Source: Alphaproteobacteria bacterium (GTDB lineage: Bacteria; Pseudomonadota; Alphaproteobacteria; Sphingomonadales; Sphingomonadaceae). From it: DNA of 47,529 bases. The notes under the pieces were generated by a model. It saw only the letters and a list, made by a program, of their open reading frames with translations, did not search any database and was not told the DNA's origin. Shown here piece after piece: positions 17,779 to 25,625 of the stretch. The stretch is taken from contig JAFAZW010000085.1 in assembly GCA_019239415.1 (NCBI GenBank), forward strand, positions 1 to 47,529, given 5' to 3'. Positions within the stretch are counted from its first letter, which is position 1. Each line of letters begins with the position of its first letter. Position numbers and translations under genes: made by a program.

Positions 17779-18564
17779 TTACCGCTCGAGCCGGACCCAG
17801 GTCGGCGCGTGGTCGCTGGCCTTTTCGCGGCCGCGATAGGCCTTGTCGACGCCGGCATCGAGCAGCCGGTCCGCGGCCCGCGGGCTGAGCAGCAGATGGT
17901 CGATGCGGAATCCCGCATCGCGCTGCCAGCACCCCGCCGTATAGTCCCAGAAGGTGTAGACGGGGCCATCGGGATGGCGCGCGCGGATCGCGTCGGTCCA
18001 GCCCTGGTGGAGGATGGTGCGGAAGGCGGCGCGGCTTTCGGGCTGCATCAGCGCGTCGTGTGCCATCGCCCGCGCCGAGAAGACGTCGTCGGGATGGTCG
18101 GTCGGGATGACGTTCCAGTCTCCCGCGAGCACCGCGGCCTTCTCCTCGGCGAGCAGTGCGAGCGCATGCGCGCGCAGCCGGTCCATCCAGGCGAGCTTGT
18201 AGGCGAACTTTTCCGTGCCGACCGGATTGCCGTTGGGCAGATAGAGCGAGCCGATCACGACGCCGTCGACCACCGCCTCGATGTAGCGGCTGTGCGTGTC
18301 GTCGGGGTCGCCCGGCAGGCCCACCCGCCGCACGTCCGGCTTCGGGCCGTCCACCGGCGTCAGGATGGCGACGCCGTTGAAGCCCTTCTGGCCGTGCCAG
18401 GCGCCGTCATATCCGGCGGCGCGCACGTCCTCGATCGGGAAGGCTTCGTCGGCGCATTTGATCTCCTGCAGGCAGACCGCGTCGGGTTTCTCCTCCTGGA
18501 GATACTCGACCAGCCGCGGCAGCCGCGCGCGGACCCCATTGAGGTTGTAGGTGACGATCTTCAT
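17779..18564 (-). CDS. xth: Exodeoxyribonuclease III
   Basis: The 261-residue protein is an endonuclease/exonuclease/phosphatase-fold DNA repair enzyme (AP endonuclease, 3'-5' exonuclease). Motifs: TYNLNGVRARL (metal-site Asn), VCLQEIKC (Glu), YLPNGNPVGTEKFAYKL, AGDWNVIP (Asp/Asn), FRIDHLLLS and the C-terminal ASDHAPTWV with the catalytic Asp-His. Length matches the family. ATG 18564 overlaps the stop of the upstream HTH gene by ATGA, so translation is probably coupled to that small protein. Confidence 0.96.
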   Translation of the reverse strand: MKIVTYNLNGVRARLPRLVEYLQEEKPDAVCLQEIKCADEAFPIEDVRAAGYDGAWHGQKGFNGVAILTPVDGPKPDVRRVGLPGDPDDTHSRYIEAVVDGVVIGSLYLPNGNPVGTEKFAYKLAWMDRLRAHALALLAEEKAAVLAGDWNVIPTDHPDDVFSARAMAHDALMQPESRAAFRTILHQGWTDAIRARHPDGPVYTFWDYTAGCWQRDAGFRIDHLLLSPRAADRLLDAGVDKAYRGREKASDHAPTWVRLER

Positions 18565-18902
18565 GGCGTCGGCTTAGCGGCGCGCTCCGCCGTCGTCACG
18601 GCCTCTCGCCGCCATGGAGCGTGAACCTCGTAGAGTGGCGCTTCAGTCGGCCGCGCCCGGGTGACGGTAATCAGGCGGCGACGCCCGAGCCGCCGCACCG
18701 CCGCCTGCACCGCGGACTTCGAAAGTCCGGTGCCGGTGGCGATGGTCTGCAGGCTTGCGCCGACCCGCGCGCGGCCAGCGGCGGGGCCGTTCCGCCACAG
18801 CCACAGATAGACGACGAACGCGGACGGAGCGCGGTCGTGGCCGACCAAGTCGCGCATCAGTACGTCGGTGACATAGGGGTCGAGCGGCAAGGCCTGCGTC
18901 AT
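18561..18902 (-). CDS. Small helix-turn-helix protein
   Basis: The 113-residue protein has a winged-helix-like core. ALPLDPYVTDVLMRDLVGHDRAPSAFVVYLWLW leads to VGASLQTIATGTGLSKSAVQAAVRRLGRRRLITVTR, where GLSKSAVQAAVRRL is a convincing recognition helix and LITVTRARPTEAPLYEV the wing. It is probably a DNA-binding regulator. Related proteins occur in alphaproteobacteria without known targets. It overlaps xth by ATGA. No Shine-Dalgarno is seen, and a -10-like element sits directly before the ATG, so it may be leaderless. Confidence 0.72.
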   Translation of the reverse strand: MTQALPLDPYVTDVLMRDLVGHDRAPSAFVVYLWLWRNGPAAGRARVGASLQTIATGTGLSKSAVQAAVRRLGRRRLITVTRARPTEAPLYEVHAPWRREAVTTAERAAKPTP

Positions 18903-18908
18903 CACCGC

Positions 18909-18918
18909 TACTATAGTG
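18909..18918. promoter_or_regulatory. Palindromic -10-like element between divergent genes
   Basis: ACTATAGT at 18910-18917 is an 8-bp palindrome that reads TATAGT on both strands. On the minus strand it ends about seven bases before the ATG of the HTH gene, the spacing expected of a leaderless transcript. It could also be the HTH protein's own operator. The -35 match is weak. Confidence 0.35.
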
Positions 18919-18983
18919 TTAAACGGACGGCTTGTCTGCGCCTGCCGCGCCGCGACAGTGGCTCCGAAACGGAGGCCAGGGCG

Positions 18984-19349
18984 ATGATCACCCACGTCAA
19001 GTTCGTCAGCGTTCCAACCCTCGACCAGGACCGCGCGCTCGCCTTCTGGACGCAGAAGGTCGGCTTCACAGTAATGAGCGACCAGCCGTTGAGCGAGACG
19101 CAGCGGTGGATCGAGCTCAAGGTCCGCGACAGCGATACGCGCTTGGTCCTTTTCACGCCCGACGGTCACGAGGACAGGATCGGCGGCTTCTTCAACGGCG
19201 CCCTCGCCTGCGACGACGTCGACGCGACCTATCGGCAGCTCAGCGAGCGCGGAGTCCGATTCGTCTCGCCGCCTCGGAAGCAGCCCTGGGGCACCTTCGC
19301 GACCTTCGCGGACCCGGACGGCAACACATTCGTCCTGAGCTCGCGCTGA
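18984..19349 (+). CDS. VOC family (glyoxalase/bleomycin-resistance fold) protein
   Basis: The 121-residue protein has a single VOC beta-alpha-beta-beta-beta repeat pair. ITHVKFVSVPTLDQDRALAFWTQKVGFTV opens it, RWIELKV is in the centre, and WGTFATFADPDGNTFVLSS closes it. Metal-site candidates are His4 and the late Glu/Asp, but the terminal Glu common in DPDGNxxEL is replaced by Val. GGAGG eight bases before ATG 18984 supports the start. Substrate is unknown. It is divergent from the HTH-xth pair. Confidence 0.85.
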   Translation: MITHVKFVSVPTLDQDRALAFWTQKVGFTVMSDQPLSETQRWIELKVRDSDTRLVLFTPDGHEDRIGGFFNGALACDDVDATYRQLSERGVRFVSPPRKQPWGTFATFADPDGNTFVLSSR

Positions 19350-19364
19350 GCGACTCGCGGGGAC

Positions 19365-19658
19365 TCAGCCGGTGGGGCCGCTCTCCTCCGGGCCCTTGGG
19401 GAGCGCGGTGCGGCCGGCGAAGAGTTCGTCGAGGCGCGTGCGGGCATGCGCATATTCGTCGCTGAACACGCCGCGGTTGCGGGCAAGCGCGATTTCCTTC
19501 GCCATCGCGTCCTTGATGCGATCGAGCGCGGCGTCGTCGAACACGCCGGCGCGCCGCAACTCCCCGCAGATCTGGAGCACGGCCGTTGCGGTGACGTGGG
19601 CACGCACGCCGACGAAATCGAGCAGATCGTGGACTCGCCGGTCTTCGCGTTCCGCCAT
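19365..19658 (-). CDS. Conserved-looking hypothetical protein
   Basis: The 97-residue, mostly helical, charged protein starts MAEREDRRVHDLLDFVGVRAHVTATAVLQICGELRRAG. It has no signal peptide or membrane helix. AGGAGG sits six bases before ATG 19658, a strong ribosome binding site that argues it is real. I do not recognise a family. It lies between the VOC gene (convergent, 16 bp apart) and erpA (same strand). Confidence 0.65.
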   Translation of the reverse strand: MAEREDRRVHDLLDFVGVRAHVTATAVLQICGELRRAGVFDDAALDRIKDAMAKEIALARNRGVFSDEYAHARTRLDELFAGRTALPKGPEESGPTG

Positions 19659-19715
19659 GGCGCGCCTCCTGGGTCTTGGCCGCTCCTTAGGCCGAGACGA
19701 AGGCGGAGGGAAAGC

Positions 19716-20051
19716 TCAGATGCTGAAGCTGGAGCCGCAGCCGCAGCCGGACTGGGCGTTCGGGTTCTTCACCTCGAAATGGGCACCGCCGAGATTGTCG
19801 ACGAAGTCGACCACACCGCCTTTCACGAGCTCGTGGGTCATCTCGTCGACGACGAGCGTCGCGGCGCCGAAGTCGGCGGCAAGGTCCCCCTCCTCCGCGG
19901 CGTCCGCCAGACCGAAGCGGTAGGAGAAGCCGGCGCAGCCGCCCCCCTCGACCGCGAGGCGCAGGATCGCCGGCTTGCCCTGCTTGGCCGCGATCGCCGC
20001 CACGCGCGCGGCGGCTGCGGACGTAAGCGCTATTTCAGGAGCGTCGGCCAT
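19716..20051 (-). CDS. erpA: Iron-sulfur cluster insertion protein, ErpA/HesB family
   Basis: The 111-residue A-type Fe-S carrier protein has the HesB domain: ALTSAAAARVAAIAAKQGKPAILRLAVEGGGCAGFSYRF, then VDEMTHELVKGGVVDFVDNLGGAHFEVKNPNAQSGCGCGSSF. The three conserved cysteines (CAGFSY and CGCG) are all present. It delivers clusters to apoproteins in the cytoplasm. The assignment to ErpA rather than IscA/SufA rests on the stand-alone location. Start MADAPE at 20051 is preferred over an upstream in-frame codon. Confidence 0.93.
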   Translation of the reverse strand: MADAPEIALTSAAAARVAAIAAKQGKPAILRLAVEGGGCAGFSYRFGLADAAEEGDLAADFGAATLVVDEMTHELVKGGVVDFVDNLGGAHFEVKNPNAQSGCGCGSSFSI

Positions 20052-20091
20052 ACGCGGAAGATAAGAGCCGGCGGCGATCCCGGCAAGCACG

Positions 20092-20241
20092 TCAGCTGCG
20101 GGTGCGGTAGCCGCAGATGATCCCGAACAGGAAGGACATGAACAGGCCGAGCTGGACCTGCCCGCCCGAATCCGACCAGCCGAGCAGCTGCCCGCCGAAG
20201 GCGAACAGGCCTATGAACATCATCAACGCCAGACCCGTCAC
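20092..20241 (-). CDS. Small two-helix membrane protein
   Basis: The 49-residue ORF has two hydrophobic helices, TGLALMMFIGLFAFGGQLLGW and VQLGLFMSFLFGIICGY, joined by SDSGGQ, with a basic end (RTRS). The GTG start at 20241 follows GGGAGG by six bases, a strong site. Function unknown. It lies 40 bp upstream of erpA on the same strand and may be co-transcribed. Confidence 0.62.
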   Translation of the reverse strand: MTGLALMMFIGLFAFGGQLLGWSDSGGQVQLGLFMSFLFGIICGYRTRS

Positions 20242-20364
20242 CGGGGGCCTCCCAACCGCTCGTGCAGCCTCCCCTCTCGCAAAATTGGGTAAACAGCGGG
20301 TGAATCCTTGTCTCGCCGCGCGCGCTTCTCCATAGCGCCGCCATCCCAGCCGGAGCCGGACGAG

Positions 20365-20619
20365 ATGAAGACTCGCGTCTACGTCACCTTGAAGAACGGC
20401 GTGCTCGACCCGCAGGGCAAGGCCATCCACCACGCGCTGGAGGGCCTGGGCTTTACCGGCGTCAACGACGTTCGCGCGGGCAAGCTGATCGAGCTGGACC
20501 TCGATCCGTCCGTCGGTGAGGCCGATGTCGAGGCGATGTGCCGCAAGCTGCTGGCCAACACGGTCATCGAGAATTTCCGCATCGAGCGGGACGCCGCGGC
20601 CACGGAGGCGCGCGCTTGA
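20365..20619 (+). CDS. purS: Phosphoribosylformylglycinamidine synthase subunit PurS
   Basis: The 84-residue protein has the PurS signature: [44 protein letters not shown]. PurS bridges PurQ and the small PurL in the three-part FGAM synthetase of purine synthesis. GGACGAG precedes the ATG at 20365. It overlaps purQ by TTGA. purL is not within the window on this side. Confidence 0.96.
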   Translation: MKTRVYVTLKNGVLDPQGKAIHHALEGLGFTGVNDVRAGKLIELDLDPSVGEADVEAMCRKLLANTVIENFRIERDAAATEARA

Positions 20620-21281
20620 AGAGCGCCGTCATCGTCTTTCCGGGCTCGAACTGCGATCGCGACATGGCCGTCGCGCTCGAGCGGGTGACCGGCGTCCGGC
20701 CGGCGATGGTCTGGCACCGCGAGACGGCGCTGCCCGCCGGGCTCGACCTCGTCGCGATTCCCGGCGGCTTCTCCTACGGCGACTATCTTCGCTCCGGCGC
20801 CTTGGCGGCGCGTTCGCCAATCATGCGGGCGGTGGTGGAGGCGGCGGGGCGCGGCGTCGCCGTGCTCGGCGTCTGCAACGGCTTCCAGATCCTGACCGAG
20901 GCCGGCCTCCTCCCGGGCGCGCTGATGCGCAACGCCGGCCTCCACTTCGTCTGCCGCGACGTGGCGCTGAAGGTCGAGAGCAGCCAGTCCGTCTTCACCA
21001 GCCGATACGACGCGGACGACGAGATCGTCGTCCCGGTCGCCCATCACGACGGCAATTACCAGGCCGACCCGGAGACGCTCGACCGCCTCGAGGGGGAAGG
21101 CCGCGTCGCGTTTCGGTACGCCGGCGCCTGCAACGGCTCGGCCCGCGACATCGCCGGCATCCTGAACGAGACCGGCAACGTGCTCGGCATGATGCCGCAC
21201 CCCGAGCGCGCGGTCGAGGACGCCCATGGCCGCACCGACGGGCGGCGCCTGTTCGAGGGTCTGGTCGAGGCGATCGGCTGA
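20616..21281 (+). CDS. purQ: Phosphoribosylformylglycinamidine synthase glutaminase PurQ
   Basis: The 221-residue class I glutamine amidotransferase supplies ammonia for FGAM synthesis. Visible: [23 protein letters not shown], nucleophile Cys87 in [10 protein letters not shown], and the His-Glu pair in [11 protein letters not shown]. The start is a TTG at 20616 overlapping the purS stop (TTGA); the conserved [11 protein letters not shown] begins at residue 2, so no other start fits. Normally purL follows; here an unrelated membrane protein gene follows. Confidence 0.96.
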   Translation: MKSAVIVFPGSNCDRDMAVALERVTGVRPAMVWHRETALPAGLDLVAIPGGFSYGDYLRSGALAARSPIMRAVVEAAGRGVAVLGVCNGFQILTEAGLLPGALMRNAGLHFVCRDVALKVESSQSVFTSRYDADDEIVVPVAHHDGNYQADPETLDRLEGEGRVAFRYAGACNGSARDIAGILNETGNVLGMMPHPERAVEDAHGRTDGRRLFEGLVEAIG

Positions 21282-21358
21282 CCCTTCCCGGCGCCTTGTA
21301 ACGCCGGCCAATCCCATGCACATTGCACCCGGTGACGCGTGAGGAGGGGAGACGCGGC

Positions 21359-22792
21359 ATGGGGGACAGCATCACAGCCGACGAACCGTCCGGGACTGTG
21401 CGGGATGCCGCGACCGGGGACGTCAACGCGGACTTTCGCGAGTTCATCCTGACGCGGGAGTTGAGCGAGGTTTTCCTGCTACTCGACAATCTCGCCGCCG
21501 ACAGCGACACGACCATCTCGGCCCTGTCCAAGGCGAAGCCGCCCGAGGGTCTGGCGCCCGACTGGATCCAGCAAATCTGCCAGATCAAGTGGCCGCCGAC
21601 GGCGCCGCAGACGACCCAGGCCGACCAGGCGGCGCTGGTCATCAAGGCGAAGGACTATCTGAACGGCCTCGCCAAGCCGGCCAGCGGCTCGACCATCGCC
21701 TTCACCTTGCTCTTCACCCAGCGCATCGCCGAAGATGGCCAGCCGCAGCCGCGCGCCGAGGACATCGACCGGCTGACCGCGCGGCGCACCATGGCGGCCG
21801 AGGCCTATCCCGAATATGTCGCGGAGGCGCGCCGCTTCCAGGGCTTCCGGCGGTGGCTCTGGACCTGGCTCTGCGTCATCCTCGCCTTCACCTGCTTCCT
21901 CTCCTGGTACGTCGCCTACGGCAATGCCGCGCTCGGGGAATATGCGACGCTCAAGGCGCAGTTCGAGAAAGCCCAGACGCGCGTCGACGCCGACGAGCTC
22001 GGCCACGCCGCCAAGGCGGAACCCGGCCCCGACGCCGGGACCACCGCCCTTCCCGCCACCGCGGCGCCGGTTCCCGCCGCGGCGGCCGAGCCTCCTCCCG
22101 CGCCCGCTGCGCCTCCCCGCGCGGCGGCGTCGACGGCACGCGGCGGCCCGGCCGCCTCGTCGCGGAGCGGCGGCGCGGCAAGCCAGAGCGAAATCGCCTT
22201 CTGCGAGCGCTTCCACACCGTCCCCGCCACCCGGTCGGCGCCGGAGCAGCAGGTCTACGAGACGGCGGAGCAGCGCCAGGCGTGCCGCGACCTCAAGGAG
22301 GCCAAGACGGCGCTCAAGAACGGCGAGAACCGCCTCTACCACTGGCTCGGCATCTGGCGCTGGATCCTCGGTGTGACGCAGGAGGAAGATGATGCCTGGG
22401 CGGTCGCTTCGCGCCTCACCGGCACGCTCGGCTCCACCGTCCTGCCGATCTTCTACGGCCTGCTCGGCGCCGGCGCCGCCGTGCTGCGCAACCTGTCGCG
22501 CAAGATCACCTTGAGCACGCTGAGCCCGCGCGACCTCAATCTTTCGATCCTCCAGCTCGGCCTTGGGGCGGTGACCGGCGCCTGCATCGGCCTGTTCATC
22601 GTCGCGCCCGGCAAGGACGCGCCGCTGATCGGGCCCGTCACCCTGTCCGGGTCCGCCATTTCCTTCATCGCCGGCTTCGGCGTCGAAGCGGTGTTCCAGG
22701 CGCTCGAGACCCTGATCGGCCGCGTCTTCAACATTTCGGGCGTCGCGCCGTCGCGCGCCGACGCGCGGCGGGGGCCTGCGCGCGAGGTGTGA
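21359..22792 (+). CDS. Unrecognised membrane protein with long Ala/Pro linker
   Basis: The 477-residue protein has a soluble helical N-terminus (1-165), one membrane helix (about 167-187), a low-complexity Ala/Pro/Gly linker (about 220-275), and a second soluble part with two cysteines (FCERF, QACRDL). Three C-terminal helices follow (357-376, 397-416, 428-445). The ISFIAGFGVEAVFQALETLI segment resembles tail regions of assorted uncharacterised bacterial membrane proteins, but I cannot name a family. GAGGAGGGGA precedes ATG 21359; an upstream in-frame start at 21323 has no such site. It follows purQ by 77 bp. Confidence 0.75.
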   Translation: MGDSITADEPSGTVRDAATGDVNADFREFILTRELSEVFLLLDNLAADSDTTISALSKAKPPEGLAPDWIQQICQIKWPPTAPQTTQADQAALVIKAKDYLNGLAKPASGSTIAFTLLFTQRIAEDGQPQPRAEDIDRLTARRTMAAEAYPEYVAEARRFQGFRRWLWTWLCVILAFTCFLSWYVAYGNAALGEYATLKAQFEKAQTRVDADELGHAAKAEPGPDAGTTALPATAAPVPAAAAEPPPAPAAPPRAAASTARGGPAASSRSGGAASQSEIAFCERFHTVPATRSAPEQQVYETAEQRQACRDLKEAKTALKNGENRLYHWLGIWRWILGVTQEEDDAWAVASRLTGTLGSTVLPIFYGLLGAGAAVLRNLSRKITLSTLSPRDLNLSILQLGLGAVTGACIGLFIVAPGKDAPLIGPVTLSGSAISFIAGFGVEAVFQALETLIGRVFNISGVAPSRADARRGPAREV

Positions 22793-22872
22793 AGCGATCC
22801 GGGCAACAGGCTCGGCGGGTCTTTTTCGATCCCGGCTTCGAAATCTGAGCGGCTCGACGCTAAGGTGAAGCG

Positions 22873-23817
22873 ATGAAGATCGTCCGCCACGCGCTGTTGC
22901 TGCTCGCTCTCCTCGCTCCCGCCATCGTGTCCGCGGCCCCGTCGCCGCCGCGCGCCTTCCCGCTCTGGCCGGCCGGAACCCTCGGCCCGCGGCAGAACGA
23001 GCCGGAGGTCGCGCAGGATTATTGGGTCCGCAACGTCCGCAATCCTTCGATCACGATCTTCCAGCCGGACCCGCGCCACCGCAACGGCGCGGCGATCGTC
23101 GTCTTCCCCGGCGGCGGGCATCGGATCCTCGTCTGGACGACCGAGGGCACGAAGGTGGGCGAGGCGCTGACCCGCTACGGCCTCACCGTCTTCGTCGTGA
23201 AATACCGGCTGGCGGCCGAAGAGGGCTCGCGTTTCGACGTCGAGCGCGACGCCGCGGCCGACGCGCGCCGCGCGGTGCAGTGGGTGCGCGCGCATGCCAT
23301 CGACTACGGGGTCGATCCGGCGCGGGTCGGCGTGATGGGCTTCTCGGCGGGCGGCGAGCTGGTCTCGCTGATCGCCGACAATCCCGATCCGCCGGACCCG
23401 CTCGCCGCGGTCGCGAGCCGCAACGCGCCCGATGCGGTCGCCCGCCAAAGCGCACGCCCCGACTTCCAGATCCTGGTCTTCCCCGGCCGCCGCGGCATCC
23501 CGGCGAAAGCGGTGGAGCATGCCCCGCCCGCCTTCATCGTCGCCGGCTCCCGCGACGAATGCTGCGCCCCGCCCGCGGTCGCGCTTTACGAACAGCTGAG
23601 GAAGGCGGGCGTCTCGGCCGAGCTCCACATGTATGCGGAAGCCGGCCATGCCTTCAACCTCGACGAATCGGACCGCATCTCGATCCTCCACTGGCCCGAC
23701 CGCCTCGCCGACTGGCTGGCGGACGGGGGGTGGCTGGACGGGAAGCCCCCACCGCGCGAGGGGACAGCCTATCTGGCTGTCCCCGTTCCGGCCGCTCGGG
23801 TGGGGACGGCCAGATAG
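22873..23817 (+). CDS. Secreted alpha/beta hydrolase (acetylesterase/BD-FAE-like)
   Basis: The 314-residue protein has a signal peptide (HALLLLALLAPAIVSAAP). The alpha/beta-hydrolase core shows an oxyanion segment VVFPGGGH, nucleophile motif GFSAGGE, a candidate acid in AGSRDECC and a C-terminal His in YAEAGHAFN. The pattern resembles acetyl-xylan or feruloyl esterases and could serve plant-polysaccharide breakdown. Ribosome binding site AAGGTGAAG is present. The last roughly 17 codons and the stop lie inside a REP-like palindrome (23760-23826), so the native C-terminus has been extended or replaced by repeat sequence. Confidence 0.85.
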   Translation: MKIVRHALLLLALLAPAIVSAAPSPPRAFPLWPAGTLGPRQNEPEVAQDYWVRNVRNPSITIFQPDPRHRNGAAIVVFPGGGHRILVWTTEGTKVGEALTRYGLTVFVVKYRLAAEEGSRFDVERDAAADARRAVQWVRAHAIDYGVDPARVGVMGFSAGGELVSLIADNPDPPDPLAAVASRNAPDAVARQSARPDFQILVFPGRRGIPAKAVEHAPPAFIVAGSRDECCAPPAVALYEQLRKAGVSAELHMYAEAGHAFNLDESDRISILHWPDRLADWLADGGWLDGKPPPREGTAYLAVPVPAARVGTAR

Positions 23818-23826
23818 GCTGTCCCC
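23760..23826. repeat. GGGGAC...GTCCCC inverted repeat overlapping a gene end
   Basis: Arms 23760-23784 and 23802-23826 are 25-nt reverse complements with one mismatch, and each arm is itself bounded by GGGGAC and GTCCCC. Palindromes with this boundary are known as REP elements mobilised by RAYT (TnpA-REP) transposases. The stop codon of the upstream hydrolase (23815-23817) lies inside the second arm. Confidence 0.75.
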
Positions 23827-23832
23827 GGCGGA

Positions 23833-24609
23833 TCACTCCGCCGTACCCGGCTCGGCCTGCCTGCGGTGCATCTGGGCGGTCACCTTTTCGGGAAGCACGC
23901 CGGACGCGAGCACTTGGGCCTTGTTGATGAGGCCGTGCACCACCGACGCCTCACCCTGCATCATCGCGTCCCACCCGGTGCGCGCAACGTCGGCGGGGTC
24001 GTCCTTGGAGGCCGTGCCGACCTTGGTGTCCAGCATGTCGGCACGCGCGAAGAAATCCGTGTCGGTGGCGCCCGGCTTCAGGCAGGTGACGGTGACGCCC
24101 GTCTCCTTGAGCTCGTTGCGGAGCGCCGCGGCGAAGCTGTCGATGAACGCCTTGGAGCCGTTGTAGACCGCCTGGAAGGCACCGGCGAGGTGGCCGGCGA
24201 TCGAGCCGGTGAAGAGGATCCGTCCCTCGCCCCGCGCCGCCATGCGCTTCGCGATCGGCTGGACGAGGAGCAGCGTGCCGGTGACGTTGGTGTCGATGAC
24301 GTGCCGCCACGCCCGCGGCTCCTGGTCGAGGAAGGCGCGGCCGAGGCCGTGACCGGCATTGGCGAGCAGCAGGTCGACGGAGCGGTCTCCGGCGGCGGCA
24401 AGCAGCCGCTCCACCCCCTCCTCGGTCGCCAGGTCCGCCTCCACCGACTGGACCTCGACGCCGAGCCCCTTGAAGGCGGCGGAGGCGTCGACCAGGGGCT
24501 CGTCGGCCGCGACGAGAAGGTCATACCCCTCCTCGGCAGCGATGCGGGCGAGCGCATAGCCGATGCCGCTGGAGGCGCCGGTGACGATGGCGAACTTGCG
24601 CTGGGTCAT
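23833..24609 (-). CDS. Short-chain dehydrogenase/reductase
   Basis: The 258-residue classical SDR has TGASSGIG at 9-16 for cofactor binding, NAGHGLGRAF, the catalytic Ser in FTGSIAGHLAG and the YNGSK (Tyr-x3-Lys) pair, and the PGATDTDFF segment. It is an NAD(P)-dependent oxidoreductase; its substrate is unknown. AGGAGA five bases before ATG 24609 decides the start against an ATG at 24627. It is convergent with the hydrolase across a REP and divergent from the DUF2236 gene. Confidence 0.93.
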   Translation of the reverse strand: MTQRKFAIVTGASSGIGYALARIAAEEGYDLLVAADEPLVDASAAFKGLGVEVQSVEADLATEEGVERLLAAAGDRSVDLLLANAGHGLGRAFLDQEPRAWRHVIDTNVTGTLLLVQPIAKRMAARGEGRILFTGSIAGHLAGAFQAVYNGSKAFIDSFAAALRNELKETGVTVTCLKPGATDTDFFARADMLDTKVGTASKDDPADVARTGWDAMMQGEASVVHGLINKAQVLASGVLPEKVTAQMHRRQAEPGTAE

Positions 24610-24710
24610 GTGTCTCTCCTGCTTCACCCGGCCAACCCGGCGCCCCCCGCGAAGTTCCTCGCCGAAAGAGCCACTTGGTCGCGGGCGCAGGGCGGCCTAC
24701 AGCGCCCGCC

Positions 24711-25625
24711 ATGGCGTTCCTCCAGCGCGCGATCGAGGCCCAGGTCCACCGCCTCGTCGGCTTCGGGGAGGGCGCCACCGACCTCGACAATCCCCCCGGC
24801 GACCCGGGCCTGTTCGGCCCCGGCTCCGCCGCCTGGCGGGTGCACGGCGACTTCACGGCGATGATCACCGGCGGCATCGCCGCGCTCTTCCTGCAGATGC
24901 TGCACCCGCGCGCGCTGGCCGGCGTCTGGGACCATTCGCGCTGGCGCGAGGACACGCTCGGCCGCCTGAAGCGCACGGCGCAGTTCGTCGGCGGCACCAC
25001 CTATGGCGGGACGGGCGAGGCCGAGCGGCTGATCGCCAAGGTCCGCGCCATCCACGCTCATGTGCGCGGCACCCTTCCCGACGGCACCTCCTACAGCGCC
25101 GAGGATCCGGACCTGCTGGCCTGGGTGCACGTCACCGAGATGCGTTGCTTCCTCGAAGCGCGGATCCGCTACGGCCCCGACGGTCTGGAGCCGGGCGACG
25201 CGGATCTCTACTTCGCCGAGACGGCCGTGATCGCCCGCAAGCTCGGCGCGACCTGGCTGCCGGACACGCGCGCCGAGGCCGACGCCTATCTGGAGCGGAC
25301 GCGGCCGGAGCTGCGCCACGACGATCGTACGCGGCAAGTCGCGGAAGCACTGCTCCGCCAGTCCGCCCCGAATCCGCTGGTCGCGCCGGCGGGACGTCTG
25401 TTCCTGCGCGCCGGCATCGCCCTGCTCCCCGACTGGGCGGCGCGGATGCACGGCTTCCGGCGCCCCCAGCTCACTCCGCTCTCCGCCTGGTCGCTCCGCC
25501 GTCTCGCCGGGGCGCTGCGCTGGGCGATCCGCGACGGCTCGCCGGCGCGCGGCATGCGGCGGGCGGCGGCGCTCGACAAGGCCGGGCAGCCGCGCCACAA
25601 GGCGGCGGCAGGGGAGGCAGGATGA
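24711..25625 (+). CDS. DUF2236 / MpaB-like oxygenase family protein
   Basis: The 304-residue protein matches the ER-bound oxygenase MpaB/rubber oxygenase catalytic family (formerly DUF2236). Markers are GSAAWRVHGDFTAMITGGIAALFLQMLHPRALAGVWDHS, then DTLGRLKRTAQFVGGTTYG and LLAWVHVTEMRCFLEARIRYG. Conserved histidines (VHGD, LHPR, WDHS, WVHVTE) could bind haem. Some members oxidise isoprenoid or polyketide chains; the substrate here is unknown. Its stop overlaps the MFS start by ATGA, heading a four-gene overlapping run. Confidence 0.87.
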   Translation: MAFLQRAIEAQVHRLVGFGEGATDLDNPPGDPGLFGPGSAAWRVHGDFTAMITGGIAALFLQMLHPRALAGVWDHSRWREDTLGRLKRTAQFVGGTTYGGTGEAERLIAKVRAIHAHVRGTLPDGTSYSAEDPDLLAWVHVTEMRCFLEARIRYGPDGLEPGDADLYFAETAVIARKLGATWLPDTRAEADAYLERTRPELRHDDRTRQVAEALLRQSAPNPLVAPAGRLFLRAGIALLPDWAARMHGFRRPQLTPLSAWSLRRLAGALRWAIRDGSPARGMRRAAALDKAGQPRHKAAAGEAG

